Part shown: positions 35,904 to 44,140 of the stretch, one piece after another | Position numbering within the stretch: the first letter of the stretch is position 1 | Layout of the letters: each line of letters begins with the position of its first letter | Source: Mycobacterium palustre | Lineage (GTDB): Bacteria > Actinomycetota > Actinomycetes > Mycobacteriales > Mycobacteriaceae | NCBI RefSeq assembly: GCF_002101785.1 | Contig: NZ_LQPJ01000098.1 | Span: 1-64,000 of the forward strand | Direction of reading: 5' to 3' | DNA length: 64,000 bases | Program-made: the position numbers and the translations under genes | The notes under the pieces: model-generated | Database searches by the model: none | Told to the model about the DNA's origin: nothing | What the model saw: the letters and a program-made list of their open reading frames with translations, nothing else

Positions 35904-37049
35904 TCAGTCGGGCCGGTCCGGTTCCGCCTGGACGATCGCCGACTCGTCGGCCTCCTCGGCCTGCTTTTCTGCTTCGGCGGCGGGATCCGGGGCCAGCAGC
36001 ACCTGCATCGCGTTGTTGACGAACGCGACCGTCGGGACGGCCAGCAGGGCGCCGACGATCCCGGCGAGCACCCCGCCGGTCGAGATCGCCAGCACCACCG
36101 CGAGCGGATGGATCGACACCGCGCGCCCCATCACCAGCGGCTGCAGCAAATGCGCCTCGAGCTGGTTCACCGCGATTAGCAAACCCAGTGTGATCAGCGC
36201 GTAGACGACTCCCTTGGCCAGCAGCGCCACCACCACGGCCAAGAAGCCCGCGACCACCGCGCCGACGAGCGGGACGAACGCGCCCAGAAACACCAGCGAG
36301 GCCAGCGGCAGCGCCAGCGGGATGCCCATGATCGCCAGCCCGGTGCCCACACCCGCGGCGTCGGTCAGGGCGACCAGGAACGTCGCCCGCACGTAGCCGA
36401 TCAGCGACACGTATCCCGCGTGGCCCGCCTCGCGCACCCGGTCGCGGACGCCGACTGGGAAGATCTTCGTGACGTATTGCCAGATGTTGCGCCCGCCGTA
36501 GAGCATGAATATCAAAGTGAACAAAGCCAATACGGCCGCGATGACCACCTCGGTGATGGTGGCGGCCGTCGCCAGCGCGCCGCTGGTGAGCTTGGACTGG
36601 TTGTTGTGCAGCGCCTGGATCGCGGCGTTGCCCGCGTTGGAGATTTGTTCGCCGCGCAAATGCAGCGGCCCCTCGATCAGCCAGCGCCGGGTGGAGTCGA
36701 TGCTTCGGCTCACCTCTTCGGTCAGGTCCGGCAGCCCGTAGACGAACTGGATGATGACGAAAGCCAGGATGCCGCCCAAGACGGCGAAGCCGCCGAACAA
36801 CACCAGCGCCACCGCCGCACCGCGCGGCAGGCCCCGCTGGTCCAGCCAGTCGACCGCCTGCACGAGCAACGCGCTGACAATCAAGGCCAGCAACACCGGG
36901 ACGACGACCACCTCCAGCTTCTTCACGACCCACAGCAGGGCGAGCACCGCGGCGAGGATGACGAGCAACCGCCACGACCAGGCGGCGGCCTTGCGGACGA
37001 GCGGTTCGACTGACCCAGCCTCTACGGCGTCGTCGGGGTTTGCCGGCAT
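35904..37049 (-). CDS. AI-2E transporter (PerM) family permease, Rv0205-like
   Basis: The 381-residue protein has about eight membrane segments. The first two are close together ([15 protein letters not shown] and [17 protein letters not shown]); a soluble region follows (about 95-185); the later cluster includes [20 protein letters not shown], which carries the family PxxGxxxP-type loop, and ends near [20 protein letters not shown], the most conserved block. The C-terminus is acidic. The family exports or moves diverse small molecules, and no mycobacterial substrate is established. ATG 37049 starts [18 protein letters not shown]. The frame is intact in this arm: TAC at the site where the other arm has TAG. 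Confidence 0.9.
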   Translation of the reverse strand: MPANPDDAVEAGSVEPLVRKAAAWSWRLLVILAAVLALLWVVKKLEVVVVPVLLALIVSALLVQAVDWLDQRGLPRGAAVALVLFGGFAVLGGILAFVIIQFVYGLPDLTEEVSRSIDSTRRWLIEGPLHLRGEQISNAGNAAIQALHNNQSKLTSGALATAATITEVVIAAVLALFTLIFMLYGGRNIWQYVTKIFPVGVRDRVREAGHAGYVSLIGYVRATFLVALTDAAGVGTGLAIMGIPLALPLASLVFLGAFVPLVGAVVAGFLAVVVALLAKGVVYALITLGLLIAVNQLEAHLLQPLVMGRAVSIHPLAVVLAISTGGVLAGIVGALLAVPTVAFVNNAMQVLLAPDPAAEAEKQAEEADESAIVQAEPDRPD

Positions 37050-37188
37050 CAGGTCAGCCTATCTGGCGGCGCTTTGCTCCGACCGCCCAGCGCGGCCGCC
37101 ACGATCCGGTTACGACCCCGGTACGACCCCGACACAGTCGGCGCTTCGCCGCGCTGGCCGCGCCACCTGCGCGGTTACCCTAAACCAC

Positions 37189-38370
37189 GTGCCGCACCAC
37201 GCACCGCCCCGCAAGCTCGACCTGGCGCGCGAACCGACCCCGCGCGGCAAGTACTGGTGGGTGCGCTGGGTGGTGCTGGGAATCGTCGCCGTCGTGCTTG
37301 CTGTGGAGGTCTCGCTCGGCTGGGACCAGCTGGCCAAGGCCTGGATGAGCCTGTACGAGGCGAACTGGTGGTGGCTGATCGCGTCGGTGCTGGCCGCGGC
37401 CGCGTCGATGCACAGCTTCGCCCAGATCCAGCGCACCCTGCTGAGGTCGGCCGGTGTGCACGTCAAGCAGCTGCGGTCGGAGGCCGCGTTCTACGCCGCC
37501 AACTCGCTGAGCACCACGCTGCCCGGCGGGCCGGTGCTGTCGGCCACCTTCCTGTTCCGCCAGCAGCGGATCTGGGGCGCCTCGGCGGTGGTGGCCTCGT
37601 GGCAGCTGGTGATGTCGGGCGTGCTGCAGGCCGTGGGGCTGGCGCTGCTGGGGCTGGGCGGCGCGTTCTTCCTGGGCGCCAAGAACAACCCGTTCTCATT
37701 GCTGTTCACGCTCGGCGGTTTCGTCGCGCTGTTGCTGCTGGCCCAGGCGGTGGCGTCGCGCCCCGAGCTGATCGAGGGCATCGGCGGCCGGGTGCTGGCC
37801 TGGTTCAACTCCGTGCGCGGCAAGCCGGCGGACACCGGTTTGGACAAGTGGCGCGAGACGCTCAGCCAGCTGGAATCGGTGAGCCTGGGCCGCCGCGACC
37901 TGGGCGTGGCGTTCAGCTGGTCGATGTTCAACTGGATCGCCGACGTGGCCTGCCTGGGCTTCGCCGCCTACGCCGCCGGCGACCACGCCTCGGTCGCCGG
38001 GCTGACGGTGGCCTACGCCGCCGCCCGCGCGGTCGGCACCATACCGCTGATGCCCGGCGGCTTGTTGGTGGTCGAGGCGGTGCTGGTGCCCGGCCTGGTG
38101 TCCAGCGGGATGTCCCTGCCCAGCGCGATCTCGGCCATGCTGCTGTACCGGCTGATCAGCTGGCTATTCATCGCCGCCGTCGGCTGGGTGGTGTTCTTCT
38201 TCGTGTTCCGCACCGAGAACGTCACCGACTCCGACGACGACCCGATCACCGGGCCGCTGCCGGTGGTGCGCCACCGCGACGACCCCGCCGCCGACCCGGC
38301 CGGCGGCGCCCCGCGGGGGCCCGTCCCGCCGCCCGAGGCCGGCCCCGACGGCCGGCCCGCCGGCGCTTAA
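37189..38370 (+). CDS. UPF0104/LPG-synthase-like membrane protein, Rv0204c-like
   Basis: The 393-residue protein has about seven or eight membrane helices starting near residue 24 (WVRWVVLGIVAVVLAVEVSL). Family signatures are LSTTLPGGPVLSATFLFRQ, which marks the lysylphosphatidylglycerol synthase transmembrane region (also in AglD), and GTIPLMPGGLLVVEAVLVPG. Its C-terminal 45 residues are acidic, then Pro/Gly-rich. It has no catalytic aminoacyl-transferase domain, so it is a lipid-flippase-like membrane part only. GTG 37189 is chosen because the upstream open frame is not membrane-like. It ends in a 4-base overlap with the convergent Rv0203-like gene. Confidence 0.85.
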   Translation: MPHHAPPRKLDLAREPTPRGKYWWVRWVVLGIVAVVLAVEVSLGWDQLAKAWMSLYEANWWWLIASVLAAAASMHSFAQIQRTLLRSAGVHVKQLRSEAAFYAANSLSTTLPGGPVLSATFLFRQQRIWGASAVVASWQLVMSGVLQAVGLALLGLGGAFFLGAKNNPFSLLFTLGGFVALLLLAQAVASRPELIEGIGGRVLAWFNSVRGKPADTGLDKWRETLSQLESVSLGRRDLGVAFSWSMFNWIADVACLGFAAYAAGDHASVAGLTVAYAAARAVGTIPLMPGGLLVVEAVLVPGLVSSGMSLPSAISAMLLYRLISWLFIAAVGWVVFFFVFRTENVTDSDDDPITGPLPVVRHRDDPAADPAGGAPRGPVPPPEAGPDGRPAGA

Positions 38371-38912
38371 CCGACGTTGCCGGGCTTCGGCGCGCCGCCG
38401 ATCGTGACGCCGGGCAGCGTGCCGCCCTGGCTGGCACCGGTGGGGGCCGGCGCGGTCGCCTCCGGCGGGGTGCCCGCGGCGCCGCCCGGCAGCGCGGGCA
38501 GCCCGCCCGCGGCGCCCTGCGCCTGCTGCATCAGGCCCATCGCCTGAGGGATCGTGATCGGCAGCTTGCACTGCATCGACAGGTTGGTCAGCGGCTGCGC
38601 CATCGACGTCATGTCGCCGGCGACCTTCGGGTTGGCCTCGAAGTAGGACTTCAACCCGGTCAACGACTGCGGGCCGGCCTGCTGCTGCAGCATCGTCGTC
38701 ATCGCCTGGTTGGTCTGCGGGTGCGAGTCCAGGTAGTCGCCCATCGACTTGGAGACCGAACCGATCGTGCGGGCGACCTCACTGGCCGAGCAGGGGTCGT
38801 TGGCGCCCGTCGCCGGCGGGCCGGCCAGCACCGCGAAGGCGGCGGCGGGCGCGGCGGCGGCGATCAGCCCGGCGAGGAGCCTGCGGCGCCTGGTCGCGGT
38901 GCCTGTCGTCAT
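38367..38912 (-). CDS. Secreted haem-binding protein, Rv0203-like
   Basis: The 181-residue protein has a basic N-terminus and a hydrophobic signal segment (RLLAGLIAAAAPAAAFAVLA, residues 11-30) with a likely cleavage near residue 37. The mature part has Cys41 and Cys115, which could form a disulfide, and GDYLDSH with Tyr60 and His64, the spacing of the Rv0203 haem ligands Tyr59/His63 as I recall. The third ligand, a His near residue 89, appears to be Tyr90 here. A Pro/Ala/Gly tail of about 55 residues makes it longer than Rv0203 (136). It lies between two MmpL genes, as in M. tuberculosis, where it is reported to pass haem to MmpL3/MmpL11. Confidence 0.87.
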   Translation of the reverse strand: MTTGTATRRRRLLAGLIAAAAPAAAFAVLAGPPATGANDPCSASEVARTIGSVSKSMGDYLDSHPQTNQAMTTMLQQQAGPQSLTGLKSYFEANPKVAGDMTSMAQPLTNLSMQCKLPITIPQAMGLMQQAQGAAGGLPALPGGAAGTPPEATAPAPTGASQGGTLPGVTIGGAPKPGNVG

Positions 38913-39231
38913 GGATCACTCCTTGGGTGTTCGCCGATACACGTGCCTCGTCGTGGACACCCCGTAGGCGGCTGCGATAGAAGGCTTTTGGTGGCGGGAT
39001 CCCCGGTACCCGCGCGGCCATCCGACATCCTGCCACCGCCCGCCCCGCGGCTGCCACTCGTGTGACTTAGATCCTTATAGTCACCGGTTCACAACGGCTT
39101 CACGGCGTCTTAGAAACATCGGTGTCCTTGCAGCTCAGGATGCTGATAACCCGACATAATCCACAGGCTGCTGCGGTATCCTCGCCTGCACGCCGCGCGA
39201 GACACCGGGGAGTGCAGAAATCCAGCAGTTC
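38913..39231. other. 319-base divergent region, Rv0203-like gene / mmpL11
   Basis: Both flanking genes are read outward, so this region must carry both promoters. The Rv0203-like gene has an aaggagtg ribosome-binding site next to its ATG. A TTGCAG at 39128 and a CATAAT at 39155 lie upstream of mmpL11 but are too far apart for a standard promoter. I see no clear iron-box dyad. A/T content rises around 39065-39165. Confidence 0.4.
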
Positions 39232-42231
39232 ATGATGCGCCTCAGCCGCAGCCTGCGTCGATACCGTTGGTTGGTCTTCACAGGCTGGTTGCTGGCGTTG
39301 GTGCCGGCCGTCTATCTGGCGCTGACGCAGTCCGGGAATCTCACCGGCGGCGGTTTCGAAGTGGCCGGCTCCCAGTCGCTGGCGGTGCACGACCAGCTCG
39401 AGGAGCTCTACCACGACCAGGGGGTGTCCTCGCTGGCGCTGGTCGCGGCGCCCCGCCCGGACGCCAGCTATTCCGACATCAACGACGCGGTAGCGCAGCT
39501 GCGCCGAATCGCCGGCGAGTTTCCCGGCGTCACGGAGGCGCCCAACCCCACCCAACGCCCGCCGCAGCCCGACCGGCCGTACGTGGTGTCGCTGCGGCTG
39601 GACGCCCGCAACGCCGGCACCAGCGACATCGCCAAGCAGCTGCGGCAGAGGATCGGGATCAAGGGCGACCAGCCCGGCCTGACCGCCGACGGCCGCGTGC
39701 GGCTCTACGTCATCGGCCAGGGGGCGCTCAGCGCCGCCGCCGCCGCCAACACCAAGCACGACATCGCCGCCGCCGAACGCTGGAACCTGCCGATCATTTT
39801 GATCGTCCTGCTGGCGGTGTTCGGTTCGCTGGCCGCCGCGGCGATCCCGCTGTCCCTGGGCGTCTGCACGGTCGTCGTGACCATGGGCCTGGTCTATTTC
39901 CTATCGACCCACACCACCATGTCGGTGTTCGTGACCTCGACCGTCTCGATGTTCGGGATCGCGCTGGCCGTGGACTATTCGCTATTCATCCTGATGCGTT
40001 TCCGCGAGGAGCTGCGTTCCGGGCGCCAGCACACCGACGCCGTCGACGCCGCGATGGCGACCTCCGGGCTCGCGGTGGTGCTGTCGGGCGCGACCGTCGT
40101 CGCCTCCCTGACCGGGATCTACATCATCAACACCCCGGCGCTGAAATCGATGGCCACCGGGGCGATCCTGGCCGTCGCGGTGGCCATGCTGAGCTCGGCC
40201 ACCCTGACCCCGGCGGTGCTGGCGACCTTCGGGCGGTCGGCGGCCAAGCGGTCGCGGCTGCTGCACTGGTCGCGGCAGCCGGAGGGCACCCAGTCCCGGT
40301 TCTGGAACCGCTGGATCGGGTGGGTGATGCGCCGGCCGTGGCTGTCGGCGGTGGCCGCGTCGGTGGTGCTACTCGTGATGGCGGCGCCGGCCGCGTCGAT
40401 GGTCCTGGGCAACAGCCTGCTGCGCCAGTTCGACTCCTCGCACGAGATCCGCGCCGGGGTGGGCGCGGCGGCGCAGGCGCTCGGGCCGGGCGCGCTGGGC
40501 CCCGTGCAGGTGCTGATCACCTTCCCCGACGGCGGCGCGGCCTCGCCCGAGCACGGCGAGACCATCTCGGCGATCCGCCAGCGCATCACGCAGGCCCCGC
40601 ACATCGTGTCGGTGTCACCGCCCCAATTCGCCGAGGACAACGGCAGTGCCCTGGTGTCGGCGGTGTTGTCGGTGGATCCCGAGGACATGGGCGCCCGCCA
40701 GACCGTCACCTGGCTGCGGCAACAGCTTCCAAAGATCCCCGACGCGGGGACGGCCCGCGTCGACGTCGGCGGCCCGACCGCGCTGATCAAGGACTTCGAC
40801 GACCAGGTGGCCCAGACCGAGCCGGTGGTGCTGCTGTTCGTGGCGCTGATCGCGTTCGTGATGCTGCTGATCTCGATCCACTCGGTGTTTTTGGCGCTCA
40901 AGGGCGTGCTGATGACGTTGCTGTCGGTCGCCGCCGCCTACGGCAGCCTGGTGATGGTGTTCCAGTGGGGCTGGCTGCGCGACCTCGGCTTCGCCCAGAT
41001 CCACTCGATCGACAGCACCGTTCCCCCGCTGGTGCTGGCGATGACCTTCGGGCTGTCGATGGACTACGAGATCTTCCTGCTCACCCGCATCCGGGAACGC
41101 TTCCTGCACTCGGGGAACACCCGGGACGCGGTCGCCTACGGGGTGAGCACCAGCGCCCGGACGATCACCAGCGCCGCCCTGATCATGATCGCGGTGTTCA
41201 TCGGCTTCGCGTTCGCCGGCATGCCGCTGGTCGCCGAGATCGGCGTGGCCTGCGCCGTGGCGATCGCGGTGGACGCCACGGTGGTGCGCCTGGTCCTGGT
41301 CCCGGCGCTGATGGCGATGTTCGCGCAGTGGAACTGGTGGCTGCCGCGGTGGCTGTCGCGCGTGTTGCCGTCGGTCGACTTCGACAGGCCGCTGCCCGAG
41401 GTCGACCTGGCTGACGTCGTGGTCATCCCCGACGACATCTCGGGGCTGGCCGCGCCCAGCGGCGACCTGCGGATGGTGCTCAAGTCCGCCGCCAAGCTCA
41501 AGCACCTGGCGCCCGACGCCATCACCGTGGCGGACCCGCTGGCCTTCACCGGCTGCGGGCGTAACGGCAAAGCCACCGGCGCGCGCGGACTCGGCCCCGA
41601 ACAGATCCCGCACCAGGTCGACATCGGCGACGACGCCGCCGCGGCGGCCACCAACGGCGACACCAAGGCCCACCCGGGCAGCAAACGGCTGGGCCTGACG
41701 TCGCGCAACGGCATCGCCCGGGCGATCGCCGGCGGCGACCGGCCCGTTCACCCGGTCACGCTGTGGCGGGGCCGGCTGTCGGTGGCCATCGACGCGCTGG
41801 AAAACGGTGCGGTGAAAAAGGACGCCGAGCCGCCCCAGTTCGAGCGCCGCAGCCCGGTGGAAACCACCAACGTGCAGCTGCCCACCGGCGACCGGCTGAT
41901 GGTCCCCACCGGCGCCGAAGCGCTGCGCCTCAAGGGCTATCTGATCATGTGCCGTAACAGCAGCCGCGATTATGCCGACTTTGCAGACATGGTCGAAACG
42001 GTCGAACCCGAGACCGCTGCGGTGGTGCTGGCCGGGATGGACAGGTATTACTGTTGTCGAACACCCAGGCCGCACTGGATCGCCACGCAGTTGGTCCGCC
42101 GGCTCGCGGATCCACACCCCTCCGATTTGAGCGACGATGGCTTCTCGGAGCCCGATGCGAGGGCGGACTGGGACGAGGTCAGGCAACGCTGCCTATCGGT
42201 GGCTGTCGCGATGCTGGAGGAGGCGAGGTGA
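39232..42231 (+). CDS. mmpL11: RND-family transporter MmpL11
   Basis: The 999-residue protein (966 in M. tuberculosis as I recall) starts MMRLSRSLRRYRWLVFTGWL. It has the two-half RND layout: a periplasmic loop after helix 1, the first Asp-Tyr relay in IALAVDYSLFILMRFREELR, a second loop and the second pair in TFGLSMDYEIFLLTRIRERF. About 270 C-terminal residues are cytoplasmic. MmpL11 exports monomeromycolyl diacylglycerol and mycolate wax ester in mycobacteria and is linked with haem uptake. The end overlaps the next gene's GTG by GTGA. In this arm codon 962 is CAC (His) and 42139 is G (Gly), against CCC and TGC in the other arm. Confidence 0.95.
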   Translation: MMRLSRSLRRYRWLVFTGWLLALVPAVYLALTQSGNLTGGGFEVAGSQSLAVHDQLEELYHDQGVSSLALVAAPRPDASYSDINDAVAQLRRIAGEFPGVTEAPNPTQRPPQPDRPYVVSLRLDARNAGTSDIAKQLRQRIGIKGDQPGLTADGRVRLYVIGQGALSAAAAANTKHDIAAAERWNLPIILIVLLAVFGSLAAAAIPLSLGVCTVVVTMGLVYFLSTHTTMSVFVTSTVSMFGIALAVDYSLFILMRFREELRSGRQHTDAVDAAMATSGLAVVLSGATVVASLTGIYIINTPALKSMATGAILAVAVAMLSSATLTPAVLATFGRSAAKRSRLLHWSRQPEGTQSRFWNRWIGWVMRRPWLSAVAASVVLLVMAAPAASMVLGNSLLRQFDSSHEIRAGVGAAAQALGPGALGPVQVLITFPDGGAASPEHGETISAIRQRITQAPHIVSVSPPQFAEDNGSALVSAVLSVDPEDMGARQTVTWLRQQLPKIPDAGTARVDVGGPTALIKDFDDQVAQTEPVVLLFVALIAFVMLLISIHSVFLALKGVLMTLLSVAAAYGSLVMVFQWGWLRDLGFAQIHSIDSTVPPLVLAMTFGLSMDYEIFLLTRIRERFLHSGNTRDAVAYGVSTSARTITSAALIMIAVFIGFAFAGMPLVAEIGVACAVAIAVDATVVRLVLVPALMAMFAQWNWWLPRWLSRVLPSVDFDRPLPEVDLADVVVIPDDISGLAAPSGDLRMVLKSAAKLKHLAPDAITVADPLAFTGCGRNGKATGARGLGPEQIPHQVDIGDDAAAAATNGDTKAHPGSKRLGLTSRNGIARAIAGGDRPVHPVTLWRGRLSVAIDALENGAVKKDAEPPQFERRSPVETTNVQLPTGDRLMVPTGAEALRLKGYLIMCRNSSRDYADFADMVETVEPETAAVVLAGMDRYYCCRTPRPHWIATQLVRRLADPHPSDLSDDGFSEPDARADWDEVRQRCLSVAVAMLEEAR

Positions 42232-42755
42232 CGTTGGCATCGGACCGGCGCCCGGCGCCGCCGCCCCAGCGGCCCGCCGGCGAACCGCGCGGGCCCGGCG
42301 GCGGATCGTCACCGGATCCCGAACAACCCGTCGAATTCTGGCCGACCTCCGCGATCCGCTCGGCGCTGCAGGGCGGCGACATCGCCACCTGGAAGCGCAT
42401 CGCCGCCGCGCTGAAGCGCGACCCGTACGGGCGGACCGCCCGGCAGGTCGAAGAGGTGCTGGCGGGCACCCGGCCCTACGGCATCTCCAAGGCGCTGTGG
42501 GAGGTGCTGGAGCGCGCGCGGGCCCACCTGGAGGCCAACGAACGCGCCGAGGTGGCCCGCCACGTCACGCTGCTGATCGAACGGTCCGGGCTGGCGGAGC
42601 ACGAATTCGCCTCCCGCATCGGGGTGACGCCCGAGGAGCTGGCCGCCTACATCGACGGCAGCACCAGCCCGACGGCGTCGCTGATGATCCGGATGCGCCG
42701 GCTGTCGGACCGATTCGTCAAGGTGAAGTCCGCGCGGACGGCCGAGTCCAACTGA
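42228..42755 (+). CDS. Small helix-turn-helix-like protein, Rv0201c-like
   Basis: The 175-residue protein starts with a GTG that overlaps mmpL11's stop (GTGA) and is preceded by a ggagg ribosome-binding site. After a Pro-rich N-terminus comes a helical domain (PTSAIRSALQGGDIATWKRI), then AEHEFASRIGVTPEELAAYI followed by TSPTASLMIRMRRL, which looks like an XRE-type helix-turn-helix. DNA binding is plausible, but the protein is coupled to a transporter and could act as a regulator or adaptor. It ends 6 bases before the convergent omamB stop. Confidence 0.8.
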   Translation: MTLASDRRPAPPPQRPAGEPRGPGGGSSPDPEQPVEFWPTSAIRSALQGGDIATWKRIAAALKRDPYGRTARQVEEVLAGTRPYGISKALWEVLERARAHLEANERAEVARHVTLLIERSGLAEHEFASRIGVTPEELAAYIDGSTSPTASLMIRMRRLSDRFVKVKSARTAESN

Positions 42756-42761
42756 GGGCCC

Positions 42762-43451
42762 TCAGCGCGAGCTGATCGGCGCCACGTCGGACACCAGCCA
42801 GTTGCCGCCGCGCTTGGTCAACGTCACCCGCAGCGCCGGCGCCGCCTGAGTGGGCGGCTGCCCCGGCACGTTCTGGGTCACCCGCAAAATCACGGCCACA
42901 CTGGCCGCCGCCGGCCCGAGGGCCTCCACCCCGGCCGCCAGCGTGGCGGCCTGGGCGGTGACGTTGCGCTGGGCCAGGTCGGCGCTGGACTTCTTGTACT
43001 GGTCCTTGAACGCGCCGGCCTGCTCGGGCACCATCATCGCCGACGCCCGATCGATCGAGCTCATCGGGGCGCTCGGGGTGAATGACGCCATCGCCTCGGC
43101 CATCCCGGTGGCGGTGCGCACCACCTGGCGCGCGTCGTCGTTGAAGCCGCGGTCGGACTTCGTCCAGTGCGTGTAGCCGGTCAACACGGCCGCCGACAGG
43201 GCCGCCGCGCAGACGAAGACCACGGCCAGCCGCAGCCCCGGCGCGTCGTCGTCGGTGCCGACGCTGACCGCGTCGCGGCGCAGCAGCCAGAAATTGACGC
43301 TGACGCCTTCGACGATCAGCACGATCAGCACCGCGCACGCCGCCACCCACCACCGCGGCCAGCGCAGCACCAGCCCGATCGCCAGCAGCGCGCCGATCGC
43401 GGCCAGGGGGGCCAGGATGTCGAAGGCGAGCAGCCGCCAGACGTTCCTCAT
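42762..43451 (-). CDS. omamB: Orphaned Mce-associated membrane protein OmamB, Rv0200-like
   Basis: The protein has 229 residues, the size I recall for Rv0200. It has membrane helices near residues 10-30 (ILAPLAAIGALLAIGLVL), 33-55 (WWVAACAVLIVLIVEG) and 75-95 (LAVVFVCAAALSAAVL). An extracytoplasmic domain follows (QRNVTAQAATLAAGVEALG, then VTLTKRGGNWLVSDVAPI), typical of Mce-associated proteins. These act with Mce complexes in lipid import. Its ATG overlaps the omamA stop by ATGA, indicating translational coupling. The name rests on recalled work on Rv0199/Rv0200. Confidence 0.83.
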   Translation of the reverse strand: MRNVWRLLAFDILAPLAAIGALLAIGLVLRWPRWWVAACAVLIVLIVEGVSVNFWLLRRDAVSVGTDDDAPGLRLAVVFVCAAALSAAVLTGYTHWTKSDRGFNDDARQVVRTATGMAEAMASFTPSAPMSSIDRASAMMVPEQAGAFKDQYKKSSADLAQRNVTAQAATLAAGVEALGPAAASVAVILRVTQNVPGQPPTQAAPALRVTLTKRGGNWLVSDVAPISSR

Positions 43452-44098
43452 CGGATGGATTCCAGACCCGAGATCATCAGCTTGCCGTCCACGTCGGACA
43501 CGGCCAGCCGCAGGTTCCAGTGCACCGTCTGGGGCTTGGCGCCCACGTTCTCGCTGACCGAGGTCGCGACGAGCATCACCGTGTCCGTCCGGCTGGCGAA
43601 CGGCGGCAGCTTGGTGGTCACCACGTCTCTCGGGGGGCCGGCGCCCCCCGGCTGGGTGTCCAAATCGTGACGGACCGTCTCGATCGCCACCGAGTCGATC
43701 CGGCCGGCGCTTTGCGACTGCAGCTTCTGGACCACCAGGCGGTACGGCTGCATCGCCGCGTCGAAGTCGGCGTTGAGGTCCCCGACGGTCCCGTCGTGCA
43801 GCTTTTGCAGGCTGGTGTCGATGTTGCCGCTGTTCATGTTGATCAGCACGCCCGTCCAGTCGGCGGCGGTCTGCATGACGCGGCTCAGGTAGACCCGTTC
43901 GCCGACGGCGTCGCGGTGGGCCGACCAGATGAACCCGCCGAGCACGACCGCGCCGACCGACAGCAGGCCCAGGGCCGCCGACGCGATGCCGTAGCCCGAA
44001 AACACAGGCCCACCTGCGTCTTCGGCGTCCTCGGCGGCAGCGGCGGCGGCGTCGTCGGGCTGGTCGCCGGCGTCGTCGTCGGGTTCGGGGTCGGACAT
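43448..44098 (-). CDS. omamA: Orphaned Mce-associated membrane protein OmamA, Rv0199-like
   Basis: The 216-residue protein has a 30-residue acidic N-terminus, one membrane helix (ASAALGLLSVGAVVLGGFI, about residues 38-57) and an extracytoplasmic NTF2-like domain with LSRVMQTAADWTGVLINMNS, PYRLVVQKLQSQSAGRID and VHWNLRLAVSDVDGKLMIS. Rv0199/OmamA is reported to stabilise Mce1 and Mce4 transporters and so to support fatty-acid and cholesterol import. The start ATG is at 44098, 42 bases from the divergent zmp1 start, a short shared promoter region. Confidence 0.84.
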   Translation of the reverse strand: MSDPEPDDDAGDQPDDAAAAAAEDAEDAGGPVFSGYGIASAALGLLSVGAVVLGGFIWSAHRDAVGERVYLSRVMQTAADWTGVLINMNSGNIDTSLQKLHDGTVGDLNADFDAAMQPYRLVVQKLQSQSAGRIDSVAIETVRHDLDTQPGGAGPPRDVVTTKLPPFASRTDTVMLVATSVSENVGAKPQTVHWNLRLAVSDVDGKLMISGLESIR

Positions 44099-44140
44099 GG
44101 CCCGATCGTCGCATCCAAAAGAAGGTGGAAGGATGGCGGG

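Noticed and set aside
39128-39160. Promoter of mmpL11 from TTGCAG and CATAAT
   Set aside because: The spacer of 21 bases is outside the usual range, so I did not call it as a promoter.
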